Below, piece by piece: positions 1 to 14,097 of a stretch of DNA of 64,000 nt (position 1 is its first letter; each line of letters begins with the position of its first letter). Source of the DNA: Pipra filicauda. Taxonomy: Eukaryota > Chordata > Aves > Passeriformes > Pipridae. The position numbers and the translations under genes are program-made. The notes under the pieces are model-generated. The model saw only the letters and a program-made list of their open reading frames with translations, had not been told where the DNA came from and ran no database searches. The stretch is from positions 883,528 to 947,527 of the forward strand of contig NW_024104424.1 of assembly GCF_003945595.2 (NCBI RefSeq). The letters are read 5' to 3'.

Positions 1-2133
1 TGTGATAAGTCAACTTTATGCATGAGAGAAGATATAAAATTTATTTAGTAGAAAACCAGGATCTCGTGATATGCCTTGTATAGCAGGTGGTGGGAAGCCT
101 ACAAAAATACCAAAAATAAGAACCAACGAAATCTCAAATTTCACATATGGTCCAGATCATAATATGGAAGTATTGCTGATTTTTTATAAGCTATTTTCTT
201 AGCTGGGGCACCAAAAAGTATGTGGGATGAATCTGTGTTTTAATACTTGTCTCCCTCTATGTACAGTCAGAGGAGAAAGGAGCAAGCAATAACCTCAAGG
301 TGGAATCTTGGTCATAAAATGCTGTGAGTTTTCTGCGGGCTGGCAATATCCAAACTAATTGTATGCCTAATAAAATTTGTATACATTGCATACAGATGTA
401 GTATCAAAATCTAAATGAGCCACCACTTATATTTCAGATATTGTAGTATTTTATTCGCTACATAATTGAAACTGTGCAGACTTTTAGGGCATTTGAATGA
501 AAGTTTTGATCTAGTTTTGATGTATTTGTGAACAACAGTGCCAGTATTTTTCCACCTTTTTCAGCCGTTTGTGGTTTTTTTTAAGTGCATGTAATTATTG
601 CTATTATTATTACAGAGTGCATGTGCTATGGAATAGATCTCCTACGTCTGCTTTGTATTGTGGGGTATCTCTTACTATGTAATAAGACTAAATAAAATTG
701 AGAAGGCTCATTTGCTCCATTTAAATTGCACTCTGTCTTAACATCACATTCTGCATTTGCTTCATTTCCTCAATGACTTAATAAGTACTTAAATTAAACA
801 AGAAAAGCATTCTAACTCAGGGGTGAGGAAATCTAGAGTTAAAGCTGCTGCTCTGCTCTTAATTCACCTGATGGTGCATAGGCACTCTATTAAGAAAACC
901 ACAGAACAGCAGGTGAGCCTTTATCTTGTGTTTCTGCAATGTATATACCATATGTGTTACACAGTTCACTGCATATGCTATGTATGATCACCCACTGCTT
1001 TGGCCCCCTGCTGCACGAGGGTACAACTAGGTGATGTAAGAGGATGAGGAATGACTGCCTGATTAATATATTCCTGTTTTTCTTGATGATCTCTCTACTC
1101 ACAGCACATTCTTTCAGTGGAATGGGACCTAAAACTGTCTTCCCCCCTGCCTTCACTCTCCTGTTCTTTCACTCTTTAACTTCTGTAGTGAGTGGAACCT
1201 CTTGTTGTGGTTCTTCAGCTTATTAGAAACAGGGGCTCTTTCCTCAAGCCTTTTTGGTTTCCCAAATTACTCTTGCAACTGAGGAAATTAGTCTGGGGTG
1301 TGCCAGCTTTCATGTTGCATAATGCCCCTGCAGTGAGATGAACGGGGAATGTCGATAGCTGCCTTTCTTTGTTTCTCCTCTTACCAAATGCTGTAGTATC
1401 TTGCATTGTACACTTCTGGGTGAAGATAATTATTTTCTTCTGTAAGTTTTTACACATCTAGTGCTCAGTAATTGATTGATGTATTTCATTCTGAGGCAGC
1501 TTTCCAGGATATAGGGCTTTAATCTTCAGTAATACTTTCCTTACACTGCTATTTAGACCATTATAATTGTATTGGGAGGCTGCTTTAGTCTGATTCTCCA
1601 GCCCTGGCCCCCCACGAGTCTGGACCCTTCAGAAATAGCTGACCAAATGTGTTGTCTCCTTCTGCCCCATCCTCAAGGCTGTAGAATGCCTCAGACACAC
1701 AAGGGAAGGTTGTTTCCCTGCTGTGTTCAGGGGACCAGCAAAGCTATAAAGCATCCGTGGCACTCTGCTGCTAATTCCTAAGTCTCTGACTCTTCTAAGG
1801 CAGCAAAAGAAAAGGAGAACAGAAGGTGAAGTCAGAGTAATTCCTCTGACTGCTCGCATTGGAAACTGGCTGTGAAATGTGTGTAGACATCCTGCAAACT
1901 GCAGTTACCCTCGTTTTGAAAATGCATTGATCAAAGGGACCCTGTCAGTATCTGATTAAGAGCCATGTAAGAGTACTGAAGACATTTCCTTCTGGCCAAC
2001 AGCTCTGATTACAGGGGGCTCCTGCAGTGAATTTCCCTGCCAGCAGACAGCCTTGTCTCCAGGCTCTACCTGACGCTATAGGGTTTCTCAATGGCATGGC
2101 TTCCTGTTGTTGAAGGCTACTATTCATTCACAG

Positions 2134-2163
2134 CTTGTAAATCAGTGGCTTGTAAATCAGTGG
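2134..2163 (+). repeat. 15-bp perfect tandem duplication
   Basis: CTTGTAAATCAGTGG occurs twice head to tail. Confidence 0.9.
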
Positions 2164-3846
2164 ATGAAATAACTACTGTTAGAGAAATGTTCCTCAGCAA
2201 ATTCCTCTCCCTCCCCCAGATATTTGTTTTCCCAGGGCGTATAGTCTACGATCATGGAAAAATATTTTAAAATTCAACATCTGTAACTAATGATAGAGGT
2301 GGAAATGGAGGACCATACCTTCTTCATTACCTGGGAAATTTGCTGTAACTAGTTTAATGTGATTTTTTTTAATTTTTTTTTTTGTTAGGATTGGGTTTGT
2401 TTTATAGTAGAGCCAAATTAACATTTTTATTACTAACAAGCAATTGAGTTGCGTCTTTACAACACAGTAACCTTCAGAACGACTGAAGGTTTAATGTAAG
2501 TGAGAAGTAGAAGAGAGGTTTGGGGTTGTTTAGTGCTGATTGTCCTGCATAAATGATTGAAATAGTGTTAAGAAGCTGTTCTACCCTGAGGAATGCACCT
2601 AGGTGACTGTCAACAGCTGCTGCTACTGCAAAAAGCACAATACATCCAGTGAGCATCTCTCTCAGGGGCTGGAGAACACCAGGAAGCTATGATAATTAGA
2701 GCACAACATTTGGTAGCCAAACCTCAAGAAACACACATCTTTAGGAATAGAACAGGCTCAAAGTGAATTACTGCCAGACATGCTGCTTATCTCATGTAAC
2801 ACTGAGAGCTGTGCTATGCATGTAATTTTTATTATTAACTCTTTGCTGTGTCAGACAGCAGGCAGAGCTGCATGTTCTCCCATGTGGTTCATGATGTGTC
2901 TGCAGAAATTCTCTTACTGGGACAAATTTTAAGTGATCTCAGTATTTAATGCCACTGACCTGAGTGTTACCCAGACCACGCACAGGCACCTACAAAAGTG
3001 AGTTCAGGGTGCCCTGATCTATTGAAGATGTCAGCAGGCCACAGTGGTGCCTCCCTGCCCCTCAGTCCAGATGTCCTCCTACCCTTGCCCCAACAAAAGC
3101 TGGAAATGCCTTCTCTCATGTGCCTTAGGCCAAAAGAACTGAACTTCTGTGGTGTGCTCACTTCAGGCAGTGATGCAGATGCAATTCTTGAATAAACTCT
3201 GCAGCTGGTGTTCACTTTGCTTTAAACTTTTGAGGCTACAATTATTCTACTATGGCTAAAAGGTAATTTTCAATGTTTGAGCTCCTTTAACGTGCACCAG
3301 ATGGTTCTTTTTGTACAGAGCCCTAGAATTTGCTCCAGAAGAAGTCAAGACTGAAGGAGGGTCATCAGAGAGATAACGAGATAACTGCTGCAGCCACAGC
3401 TCTGAAAGAATCCATGTGATTTTGTAGGGGGGAAACTGGGTAAAGAAGGCACAGAGAGCTAGTGAAGAAGCCCGGGCAAGAATTGCTTGAGCATATGAAA
3501 AGTAGTAAGAACTGGAGTAAGAAAGGAGGAAAGTTTGAAAAGAAATATGGTTTCTCATTCAATTGAAAGTTAAAATATGTGACTGTTGTTTGACTTCCTA
3601 AAGGACAGTGTGATGATAAGGTCTGCAGTTCCAGTTCCTGCCAGGTGCCAGGGAGTCTCTTTGTGACATGTTTTCAAGTGTATGCTTTAAAAATGGAATT
3701 AAAATAAAACCTTCAGTGGGAAGTAGTTTGTTTTTTAAAAATAAGCTCATTCAGTTGAAATCACGTCTAACAGATTACTATTCCAGTATCCCATACATTC
3801 TCAGCTGCATTTGAGTTGACAAAATGGTAATCCAAGACTGATTCTG

Positions 3847-3904
3847 AAAAAAAAAAAAGGCAAAAAAACCCCCCAAACAACAAACAAAACACACACACAC
3901 CCCT
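3847..3904 (+). repeat. A/C-rich low-complexity tract with poly-A and (CA)n
   Basis: Twelve A, then GGC, seven A, six C, an AAACAACAAAC segment and a short (CA)n run. This could be a decayed retroposon tail, but no adjoining element was recognised. Confidence 0.8.
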
Positions 3905-5011
3905 TTCACAATTACTAGCATTAGTTGTGGTTTGCAAGAAGAAAAGGTGGAATTTGCATTATTGACATTCTTGGCACAACTTCACTTGGAGTAGTTTCTG
4001 CTTGAGTAGGAGCCCCTTTGCTCTTTCGCTCTTCCAGGGAAGATGTTCCTTTCACTTGTTTTGTAAGCCTTCCAAAGGGAAAGAAAAGCAGTATAATTAA
4101 TATTAGGAGTTAGCTTCTTGCTGCATCAGAAGAGGTGATTTGCTGTCTTGTAGTAGGTGTTGCTTAGGTAAGTTTGCATTATGGAATAGGAGAGCAAACT
4201 CCTTTTTCTACCAAACGGGATGATGCTGCAGCCAAAGAAATATATGAAAATGCAAAGGATTGGAGTAGAATAGCTATGGTCAAAAGATGAAAAATAAAAA
4301 AGGGTTAATTCTGCTTCTATTTTGACCATAATTATCAAACCATTAATTTTGAATTTAAAGAATACTTACTATATTATTACTCTTGATTATGCGGTTAGCT
4401 AGTTAGACATGTTATGTTACTTGTTCCCATGAGAAAAATCTTTAAGTGTACTTTGAAGTAAGATCTGGGATGTAAGAAAATGTGTTTCCTAAAATGTATC
4501 GACAGATTGCAATTGAGACTGGGTTAGCAAGAAAACCTCGGGTATGGAAAGGATAATGTGCTTGATTTCACAGTTTCTAGAGTTGTTGTCTCCAAAATCA
4601 CTTTGTCTTTGCACATGCATTACATATACAGTGAGCGCATAAATCTCTTTGGATTCAGGATCCTAATAAAAATATGTCAAAATTATTTTCTTAAGTGAAA
4701 AGACAATTGAACTTGACATGTAACAAAGTTGGAAAATGTTTTATGTTCTCGTAACTTCTAATTTTTAGGCTCTTCTCCATTTCTTGGTTTTAACGGAGAA
4801 TAAACACAAAAATGCCATAATTAAGGGTTACATTTGCAAGATTTCCATTAGTAATGGCTGGAAATCTGGTGGCACATCATCCAGTTCTGCATAAGCCCAA
4901 GAGGTTTTTTCACCTTCTGGGTATTCACATAAATCAAAATCTCAGACTTTGTGGTTTTCTAATGCTACAGATTGATAGGGATTACTTGTTCTCTAGTTTT
5001 TTCTCCTTCAG

Positions 5012-5196
5012 AACTTCTGAAAGCAATTGCTTTTACATTAGGAGTAAAATTTCCTGAAGTTAGGTACTTAAAGATGCAGTCTTACTGCCATGCAGATGAG
5101 CTAAACATAAAGTCTGTGCAAGACTCCTCAAGCCCAGTGGCACCTGACCCTTCAAAATCTGCTTATTCACCTGAAAGTGCTGACTTGAAGTCATGA
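5012..5196 (+). other. Candidate terminal coding exon (unidentified)
   Basis: A strong acceptor (TAGTTTTTTCTCCTTCAG, AG at 5010-5011) is followed by an open frame of about 60 codons ending in TGA at 5194-5196. The peptide includes LLKAIAFTLGVKFPEVRYLK and a Ser/Pro-rich C-terminus (SSSPVAPDPSKSAYSPESAD). The splice signal is among the best in the window. No upstream exon, polyadenylation signal close by, or known family supports it, so chance remains likely. Confidence 0.22.
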
Positions 5197-5969
5197 ATTT
5201 GTTTTTTCTGTATTCTTCTGCAACCCAGTGAAATGCAGTGGACTTTTTCTCAGGTATACTATGACTTGTACCTACCCATTTCTGAAACTTCTATTGCTTT
5301 TCAAAATTGAACCTCTGGACATAAATTCATGTAGAAGTAATTTATTTCTAAGCCATTTTAATAGGCTTAGGTACTAATTAGTTTCGATTTCTTGATTACT
5401 GTCTTTAATCATCCTGTGACTGGTCACTTGACCCTAATGACTCAATCTTTCTAACTTGATTAGGAAGCTATGGGCATTGGTAAGACTAGCTGCCTGGATA
5501 TAAACTGTTTCTGGAAGAACCTTTAGCATGAATGTCAAAAGAATTGTTGCTCAGATCCATCATTTCCCTCTTGTTCATGCTTAGTGCTTTCCCAATTTTG
5601 TAACCAAGGACTTCTAGGAGACCTGATGGGTTCTCATTCCTTTTTGATGTTGTGCTTGACAAACACCAAGCTGAGTCTCAGCTTGGCTGGTACTTCATCA
5701 CTGGGAAAGGGGAAAGACCTGTATGTAATTACTGGGTCTCTTCTCATGATGAAACTGTTTTCCCTAGAAAGGGTCTTTAAAATGATAAGACAAGCTTAAT
5801 ATCAGTAAGTATCTCTGGTATTTCCATTCTATTATGAAAGTCATGTTACAAACTGCATTCTATCCTGTGTGACTGGGGAGGAATTCAGCATTTAATTTTC
5901 CCCTGGTTCCTACTGCATCTCTTATTTGTGTGAATAGAAGATACAAAAAAACCCCAGTACATAACAAGT

Positions 5970-6150
5970 GAATTGATTTTTTTTTTCACGTGTTTCCTTC
6001 ATATTTTTTCAGTTTCCTCTTGTATGTGTGTCCTTTGCTTTTTCATGCCTCTGCTTTTGACTCTTTTTTCTTTTTTCCTTATGTCAAACATTAGTTTTTT
6101 GATTTGTGTCACATTTCCTTCTCCCTCCCCCACCTTTCCTGCCCTCTGAA
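5970..6150 (+). repeat. Pyrimidine-rich tract
   Basis: About 180 bp made mostly of TTTTCC, CTTTTT and TTCCTTCTCCCTCCCC words, with purines mainly as isolated bases. No partner exon or splice signal was convincing. It could form triplex DNA or be an old low-complexity expansion. Confidence 0.6.
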
Positions 6151-7743
6151 GTCTTCACTGCTTTTAACTCTAGTCTTATTTAATCATTGCATTGCTTTCT
6201 GCTAAAACTTGCATAAGCAGAGATGATTTGTAATATTAACAGAAAAAAAATCCTGCAACTGTATTCCAATTTCATCTTCTTCTGCTATTGGAGTTTGTAG
6301 CCAAGAACATCTTATGCTGACCTTGCAGAAATTTGATGAACTTTAATGTATTAGGAAGTGCTTAAATCCAGGCAAAACTGTAGAATCTAAGCACTTGTTA
6401 CAGACACAAAGAACCCTAAAACTACAAAGCCTTTCAGAAATTGCTTTTGTTCTTATAATACTTCTGCAATTGTGATTGTTTAGAGGCTCAATAATCATTT
6501 AATTAGTAATTTTGCGGTCTTAAGTGGATGAAGATTTTTTTCAGGGGTACTGATTGACTTCATTTTGGCAAAAATCTGTGTTTAAAATGTTACTGAAGAA
6601 CATGAAAGCTGCAGATGGAGATGTTGGATTTCTTTGCTTCTAGCAAGTGTGGAGGCAGTAATCCCTGAAAGAGGGGTTGAGGAATTTTTCAACACTATAA
6701 CTAAGTTTGCTAATTTTTATAAGGAGAGAAACGGATAAAAACATTAACTGGCTAGTGATACTTGTGGTATGTTAGCCAAGATGATAAACTGATTATAACT
6801 GCAAATTGGTATTGAGAGTCACTCAGAGATACAAAGCATAACAATTGTTTTTCCAAGGTGCACAAGGATGTATGGTCAAAATGTATTTTTTTTTTTTTCT
6901 CTCTCCCTAGAACTAAATCAGAAATGGTGAAAAGAATGTGAGGAAGAAAATCGACCAATATTCATGGAATTGAGTTCAGACCATTGAGACTCTGGGCACT
7001 GGGTTTTAGTTTTGGTTATATGCACCACCAAATGAAACCAGACCTTTGGGGCCTGTGTGCAGCTTTAGGAAAAGCTATCCTAGAGAAATATTTGCTAAGC
7101 AACTGGTCTGTGATAATTCAGGTCTCCAAGAATCTCTGAAAATGCCTGTGGGAGAGAGACACTTTGTCATCTTGAATGTGTGAAATATTAATGCCTGGTA
7201 TATAAGGACACCACAAATATTGATAAGAATTCATGAAGGCAATAAGTTTTCCTATTCTATCAGACTACATCTAGAGGAAAAAAATATTGTTAGACTGACA
7301 ACAGCTTTTCCTATATGGCTTCTTCATACTCTTTTCAGTGCACAAAGCTTATCTCTGCAGTTGCTTGAGCAACAATCTCTTGGATGCATCATGAGGGTTC
7401 TTCACTCTCTGGGGTTTGCGAGTCACTGCAGAGAAATGTATGTTTTTCAGGTGCACCCTTTCACACAGCTTTTTCCTGTTCCCAAAGACTTTTTAGCCTT
7501 TTTTTCCTCACCCCCTCCCCTGTATCCTCTCATGATTGATAGACCTTCCAGTAGTTGATTGATTTTTATTTTTTTCTCCCCAATTTTTTTTTTAGAGGGA
7601 ACAAAGCACTTATTCAATGTATTACTAATGATAGCACTAAATTAGATTCTCCAGAGAGGAGGGGCAGGAATTTTGTGTAGCTATTTCAACTTCCAGCTGA
7701 ATCATACTAGCTACCTATTCCCAGCTGAAGAGCCCTTTATTTC

Positions 7744-7762
7744 CTTTTTTTTTTTTTTTTTT
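7744..7762 (+). repeat. Poly-T run
   Basis: A run of about 18 T preceded by CC and followed by GAGTG. It could be the tail of a minus-strand retroposon, but no body is recognisable. Confidence 0.75.
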
Positions 7763-8761
7763 GAGTGTAAATTTAAATGTCATTTATCTGTAGGGGATTA
7801 CAAGAAATTTATCGCGAGAGGGCAGCTCCGCTTCTGGGGATTAAAGCAAAGATTTGAAGTATTTTTTGTATTTTTTTCCCATAATTTATATTTATTCTAC
7901 ATTTTATTAATAAGTTGAAGCCTTTATAAGGAGACAGAGTAGACAAGTGAATAAAGTAGTGGAATTAGGTCTTGAGTATGTGAAGCTTGCTGGCTTGGTT
8001 ATAGTCTCTAGTGTGGCTTTTCACAACTTCTTTTTTTCCCTGTGCATATTAATATAATAATTTCACAGTCTTTTAAGATTTATTTATGGTAGCACTATAG
8101 AACACCTGCATGTTATTATGAGAGAGTGAAAAAGCTGAAGAAAACCTTTAAATATCTATATCTCTTCTTAGCATCTTTTTGCAAACATGTTATTAGTAAT
8201 CATAAGAGTATGGAAAAGTCATTCTGGAGTCTGATATTTTTAAATAAAAATTTAAAAGCCCAGACTCCAACCCACCTACCAAAAATTTGCTAGACCAGGC
8301 TATGGAACAGCTTTTTATTGTTGCTTTATTTATCCCATCTAGGGGGAAGCTACTATAAAAACAATATTATGAAAGATAACAGAGGGTCCCATGCAATTAT
8401 TCATAATTCAGGGATAGCCAAAACCTGCGGCTGGTATAAGATGGGAGGAGAGAAAACAAAGACCTGGATAGTAAACACTGTTTCCCCACAGGATCTGGTG
8501 AGAAAGTCAATTTTATTTTTTCTCTTTAACTGCAAGATTCCTCCACATTGTTTTGCTCCCCAGTTGGGCTCTGAGTACTGAAAGTTTGCGTGGGGTGTTC
8601 CTCCAGTGACTTTGGTGAAGGTGGTCCTTGGGTTCCTCCCTATCCCTTAAAGGGAATTATTCTTCCCTCTGGTTAGGGCATGAGAAACCTTCAGTGTTGG
8701 GAGGATGGCAGGTCAGCATTCTTTCTTCATAGAAGTCCAGGGCAGCTACTGGTGTACTTTG

Positions 8762-8801
8762 TGGGTTTATTTGGTTTTGGTTTTGGTTATTTTTTTTTTC
8801 C
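8762..8801 (+). repeat. (GGTTTT)n-like tract ending in poly-T
   Basis: Three GGTTTT-type units are followed by a run of T. Short simple sequence of the same general composition as the other T/G tracts in this window. Confidence 0.6.
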
Positions 8802-10834
8802 CTATGTATGCATGTTGTCCATTTCTATATTGTCAAATTTAAAATATCCCACCATCTCTATTTCTGAATGCACCGATAGCAGTGCTTTCTGTTGTGGTTT
8901 GTTTGTTTGACTTGTGGGTGAAACAACAGGGAACCCACAGATGGCATCTAATATTTAGCCAGGAAGAAATCAGCACCAATATCACAGAGGAAAGTGTCAT
9001 AAATAGAAAATGTGTTTGTGGAAGAGCTAATTAATTTACAGTGAATACACCAAGCAAGTTATCTGGTGCCAGATTCTAGCAGGAATATTTTAAACTGACA
9101 TTTTCTCAGTCATCAGGATAACTTTCATTTCTCTTCAGCGTGAGGAAGTGTAAAGAAGCCGTGGGAAGTCTGATAGTGTGTTGCAAGCTTTTCTGAATGC
9201 CAGCTCTGCCAAACTTACACTCTGTCTCAGTTGTACAGCATGTGCTAGTGAGGAGAAAATGTGTTCAGCTGTGTCACAGCTTTTAGTTGCATAAAGCATT
9301 CCCAGTTACCTCTTGGGGAAGCTCAGGGATGCAGCCCCACTACAGTGAAAAGCCGTGCAGCACAATGTGATTTCTCCCATGTTGAGGTGGGGCTGTAATC
9401 AAGATAACCAACAACAACAAATGGGTTTATTCACTTGTTTGGTTTTTTTTTTCCCTTGGCACACTTTAAGACCTGGATTTAACATCTATGGTTAAATGAT
9501 ACTTCACCTTACCTCCCACATCTGGCCCTTTCCTTTGAGCCCTGAATGCAAAAGAATGGCTTGTCTGTTCCTTGTGCCTTGCCTTAAACTCGAGATCTGT
9601 GGCGTAATTTGGCTCTGGTTTGATAAGACACAGACACGAATTCAATTTGCTGTTACTAAACCTGGCCATTTATAAATCTCTTGATGATACTGACACTTTA
9701 AGCAATTTTTCTTCTCTCTGTGCTATGTGGGCCAGAGGCAGGCCTGGTGTGAATGCCAGCTAAACTGCAGTGTGATGCTTGGGTCAGGCACATGGGGACA
9801 CCAGCACATTCCCATTGCTTAATCCCCAGATCCTGCCAAGCAGCCCGGTTTACATCACACTACTGGCAAACTGGAGACAATCTCCAGTGCTGTTTTGGAG
9901 ATACCAGCCATGAGTACTGACTTCCACAGAAATGGGTGATGGAGTCCACAGAGAGAGGGGCTAAAGTCCCTTTTTCTGTCCATCTTCTATTTTTCCTTCG
10001 CTGACAAGGAACAGTTCTTCCTGAGCTCTTTTCCCCTAGATCTACCTATAGGTATTTTTTATATGTTTAAGTTGAATCAACGCAAATTTCTCTTTCATTT
10101 TGCTGGTGCACTTCACTTTTATGGAATTAAATAATTATTTTTAATTTTGACTTTAAATATCCAGCTTTAATATCCAGAATTTTTAAATTCCCTTTTCTGT
10201 AGTGGGAGGCTCTCAACACTTGTTCAAGTTATGGATTACATGATTTTGGAATAGCTGGGGAAACCTTTCAGGGCGATAAAGCTCTTTCTGCTTGGAATAA
10301 ATTTACTTATAGTATTTGGTTCTGGGTCTTGCAACAAAATACAATATTTAGTAGCTCCTCAAGAATAGCTGTGTGGAACATACAAATAATGAGGCTAAAA
10401 TATCTTGAAATTAAATATTCTTAATTTTGACTTTCAGTATTTTTTATTGTTTGATTTCTATGCTCATTTGACTTCTTCAGCCACTCTAATGAGCATGGTA
10501 AATACAGTATGAGATGTACTGAGAGTCCTACTCCCACTTTTTAGCATTTGACAAAGTTGCTGTCTGACTCGTCTCTGGAAATAGCCTTCAGGCCTCCTGG
10601 TGCAATACTCTTGTTCAAATTTTCATCAGCTCTCACAGTTTTTTGCCTCAGTGAAATTTTCCCCTTCTTCTCCCTCCTTTGCCTCTCCCCCTCCTCCACC
10701 TCTAGTCTGAAGCCATATGGACTCCTTCACTCTGAGCACTAACCTTTGATGAATATGCCCTTTATTGCTGTTCACTCCCAGAGCCTGCAAGAAGCAATAC
10801 TGATTTTGCAACTGGTTTATTTCATCTCATAAAA

Positions 10835-11035
10835 TCATCCTGGATCACAGAAGTTCTGCATCTGAAAGCTGTTTTTTACCCAATGAACAAGTTCACCAAA
10901 GTTAATCTCTTCATAAAGCCCAAACCTTTCCTTACTAATGAGAACCATGTGCGCATCAAATAGCACAGGTCTTGACGAAAATACTTTGATGCCACAAATA
11001 CAGAACATCTTCAGGTTAACTGTTCCAGGGGACCC
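10835..11035 (-). other. Candidate terminal exon with close AATAAA (unidentified)
   Basis: On the minus strand an acceptor-like AACTTCTTTCAG ends at 11036. It is followed by an open frame of about 66 codons ending in TGA (10835-10837), with AATAAA (10816-10821) 13 bp beyond the stop. The peptide includes KERFGLYEEINFGELVHWV. Acceptor, stop and polyadenylation signal in the right order are suggestive, but a 3' untranslated region this short would be unusual and no family is recognised. Confidence 0.18.
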
Positions 11036-11107
11036 CTGAAAGAAGTTTCTGGATTGATCCAGCCTGCAGCAGGCACAGACCCACCTTGCACAGCAGTCGG
11101 GAGTCCT

Positions 11108-11124
11108 CTGAGAATTGGAGAGAG
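11108..11124 (+). repeat. Short (GA)n run
   Basis: GGAGAGAGAGAGAG-type microsatellite, about seven units, in otherwise unique sequence. Confidence 0.7.
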
Positions 11125-14097
11125 AGAGAGTTAGGAAATCCCTCATGGCTTTGCATTTACCTCTGAAAAGTGGGAGAAAGTACAAGTGCAGTATGGAAGT
11201 GGAGTTTTGGAGATCAGCACCCACGTTCTGAGTTGGGAGACAGGAGCAGGTGGCAGCTCAGTGTTTCTGTCCCTTGTGTAGGGGCTTTATGCTGTGTGCA
11301 GCTCCAAGTTATCATCAGAGCATAGATGTCCAGAACTCACTTTCTCAATGTAATGTGAAGTGTGTCTTGGCTAACACATTGCAAATGGAGGCCAGGAAAG
11401 ATACCACTGGTTTGGGGAATTGTTGAAGAAATGTTTTGTACATAATCTAAACTTGAGGCTGGGTTTAAGCTGATGCCATCACTTGTGGTGTCATTCAGCT
11501 TTATTTTCCATTCAGAGTGTAAAGCAAAAACAAACTCACTCTCAAACTGGAACAATTGTTTGAAAGAGTTAAACCATCTATTCGTGTTTTAGGAGAACTG
11601 ACCAGGGATGAGGGGAGAAGGATGGAATAAAATCCATTTGGACCAGGAGCATGGGTGAGGAAATCACAACTGGGAGCAGACCATATGCTGTGACTGGTGG
11701 GTAAATGTGCAGGCTTTTTGTGCATTTATAAGATTAATTATGTCTGCTCTATTACCTTCTGTAGCATTGCCATGAGCACACAGCTTTACAAGTTCACCAC
11801 TTGTGCATCTGTCTGTTTATGTGAAATGTCCTGGCCTTATTTCTTACAATAATTATTCTTTCACTTCTAAGGACAGCCCTGACATTTATCTCTGTGTAAA
11901 AAGATGCACTCCCATTTTCTCTTGCTTCTAACAGTTTGACACAGTAGCCATGCCAAGTAGTTCCTTGCAAACAGATCAGCTTTCCAATTGTTTCCTCAGC
12001 TTTGTGTGGGATGACTTCTGAAGTTCCCACCCTCACGTTTCAACGACTAAAATAACTGTATGGGGGAAAAAAATGAAGTATTAGGGCTGAATCCTCAGAT
12101 GTATTACAGTAGAGGATGCACTTAGCATTTTAAAGATGTTTTTCCACTCCTATGAGAAGCCATTAGACACCCCCACCCCATAAATTTTACTGGGTTTTTT
12201 CTGTGTACTGTCACTCTGAAGGCTCTTTACCCCAGAGCAGTATTACCATCCTGTTTGGCTCAGCCTATGTGCTTTGTGCTGCAAAGGGGGATGTGTGTGT
12301 GTACATAGGGACTATGTGTATATATAAATATATATATAAAGCAATGCTGACTTTATTTGGATTACCTCGAGCTCGGAGTCATTGTGGTTGATGAAAGGTT
12401 GCAAGCTGTGGTTAGCCCAGGCCAAGGTATGGCTGATGCTGTTTCTGGTAGCACCTCACACCTCTCCTCCTTCCACCCTCCTCCTCCTTGCCTTGTGCCA
12501 CCATCAATCCACCTAAGGGAAAGCATCCTGTTAGCTACAGGGTCCTAACCAGGATCTGCCATGTCACAGCTCATATTTGTAGCTGTACTGTTAGCATCTG
12601 TAGCTTTATTCATTAATTTTTATATCTTTTTTAAAATTAATAAACACGGGGTATTGTTCTCTCCTGCTCCCTTGCTATGTGCCCCCTCCCGGGGCTGAAG
12701 CAATTGGATAGTTCAGGTTCCAGGAGCTCCACCTGGAAGCCATCCTGCAGCTGCTCCCCCTTCTTGCCCTGCAGGGAGTAATGGCCTAATAGTTTACATA
12801 TGTATTTCAATTATCTCTTCCCTGTTTTCAGGCTCTGTAACCTGCCTTGCATCTATCATTATGCAACAGCAGATTCAGGTGTAACATCAAGACTACATTA
12901 AAGCCCTGCTTGACTGATTTCTTATAAAGATTAAGGTTGCTGACATTTTCTACCCTAACTCAGGTAGTGCACCCTGGCTTTGATTATTCTCTGTCCCACA
13001 TCAATATAAATCTGAGTTGGTGGACTTAGATGCAAGGAGAAAATCAGATGTGCTGCCCAGGCCTTTTGATGTCATCAACTGCCTGCACTGATTTGCACAT
13101 ATTGCTGCAGAAGGAAAACAGGAGTTCTCTTCGTAAGCAATCACTCCAATAATTAATCTGAGAGTGCACAATCTATGTCATAGCTGGAATTATTGTGCCG
13201 GGTTTCATCACTCTGCTTTCATTTGTATCTCCCTGGTAACTGGCTGTGACAGGGAAAACAATCAGTGGATTTGCTTAACCAAACTGTTAAGATGGAAAAC
13301 ACATTAAGCTTTAGGTGCTAAAAGTTTCTTTGAGGTGAGAAAGGGAGAGGAATGATTATGGAAGCCTTGAACCAATGATGCTCACTTTGACACCAGTATT
13401 TTTATACTGGCCTACCACAAGCAAAGCCCTTCCAAACTCATTCCACGTTTTTGTTTTTCTGCCACTAAAAATAATAGTTTTATTTTTCTGTCACTGCCCT
13501 CAGCTAAAAAAGGGCTTGTTCTCCACTTGCAAGAAAGCAAAGCACTTTAGTTCAAACCCTCTACAGCACTGGACCTCATGTCCTGCTGGCTCCAGATCCC
13601 AGGCAGACTGTGGCCACCTGCTCCACAGTGGCAAAGTGCAGGCACATCAGCTGCTGCCACATTTGGCTGTAGGGCATCCAGTTTTCTTTGTAGCACCAAA
13701 TTTTCTCTGTAAGTGGTGGTGGGAAGATGTCTCTCCTGGCTTGCTTTGGCCACAGCCTCTTTATGTTTCCCCTTGAAGGGAACCAAAGGGTAATTGGACC
13801 AGAGAAAGTAAATAAGAGAAGGATTCTTCCAGAACCTCCTCCATGTAAATATTAACCCCAGACCACGGGAAGACACTAGGTTCTTGAGCCTCACTAACTG
13901 AGATCCTGCCTAGTTGGAGGTGTTTAATGCCCTAAACAGAAATAAGAACTGGCAGCACATGCTGCCTGCAGCCAACTTGTAAATTAAATGTGCATCAGAG
14001 GGTTTCAAAGCCTGCCTACTAAACTGTCTACTCTTATTTTATCCCCAGGAAATTAAATTAAAAAAAAAATCTAGTATCTGTATAACGATTTTTCCTG

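Larger units (their letters stand above)
1..5011. other. Unique AT-rich noncoding DNA
   Basis: Apart from the small repeats listed separately, I see no gene, RNA gene or recognisable transposon. Short open frames on both strands are at chance length. A CAG|GTGAGC donor-like site at 910 has no convincing acceptor partner. Confidence 0.6.
5197..10815. other. Unique AT-rich noncoding DNA with T-rich tracts
   Basis: The stretch contains pyrimidine- and T-rich runs near 6.0, 6.9, 7.75 and 8.78 kb. A frame at 7220-7558 is open for 112 codons but looks compositionally random and has no homology I recognise. No RNA gene or repeat family was seen. Confidence 0.6.

Noticed and set aside
13375..13776. 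133-codon plus-strand frame overlapping a 115-codon minus-strand frame
   Set aside because: It has no recognisable motif, its composition is low in coding character, and the overlapping antisense frame shows that the region simply lacks stops.
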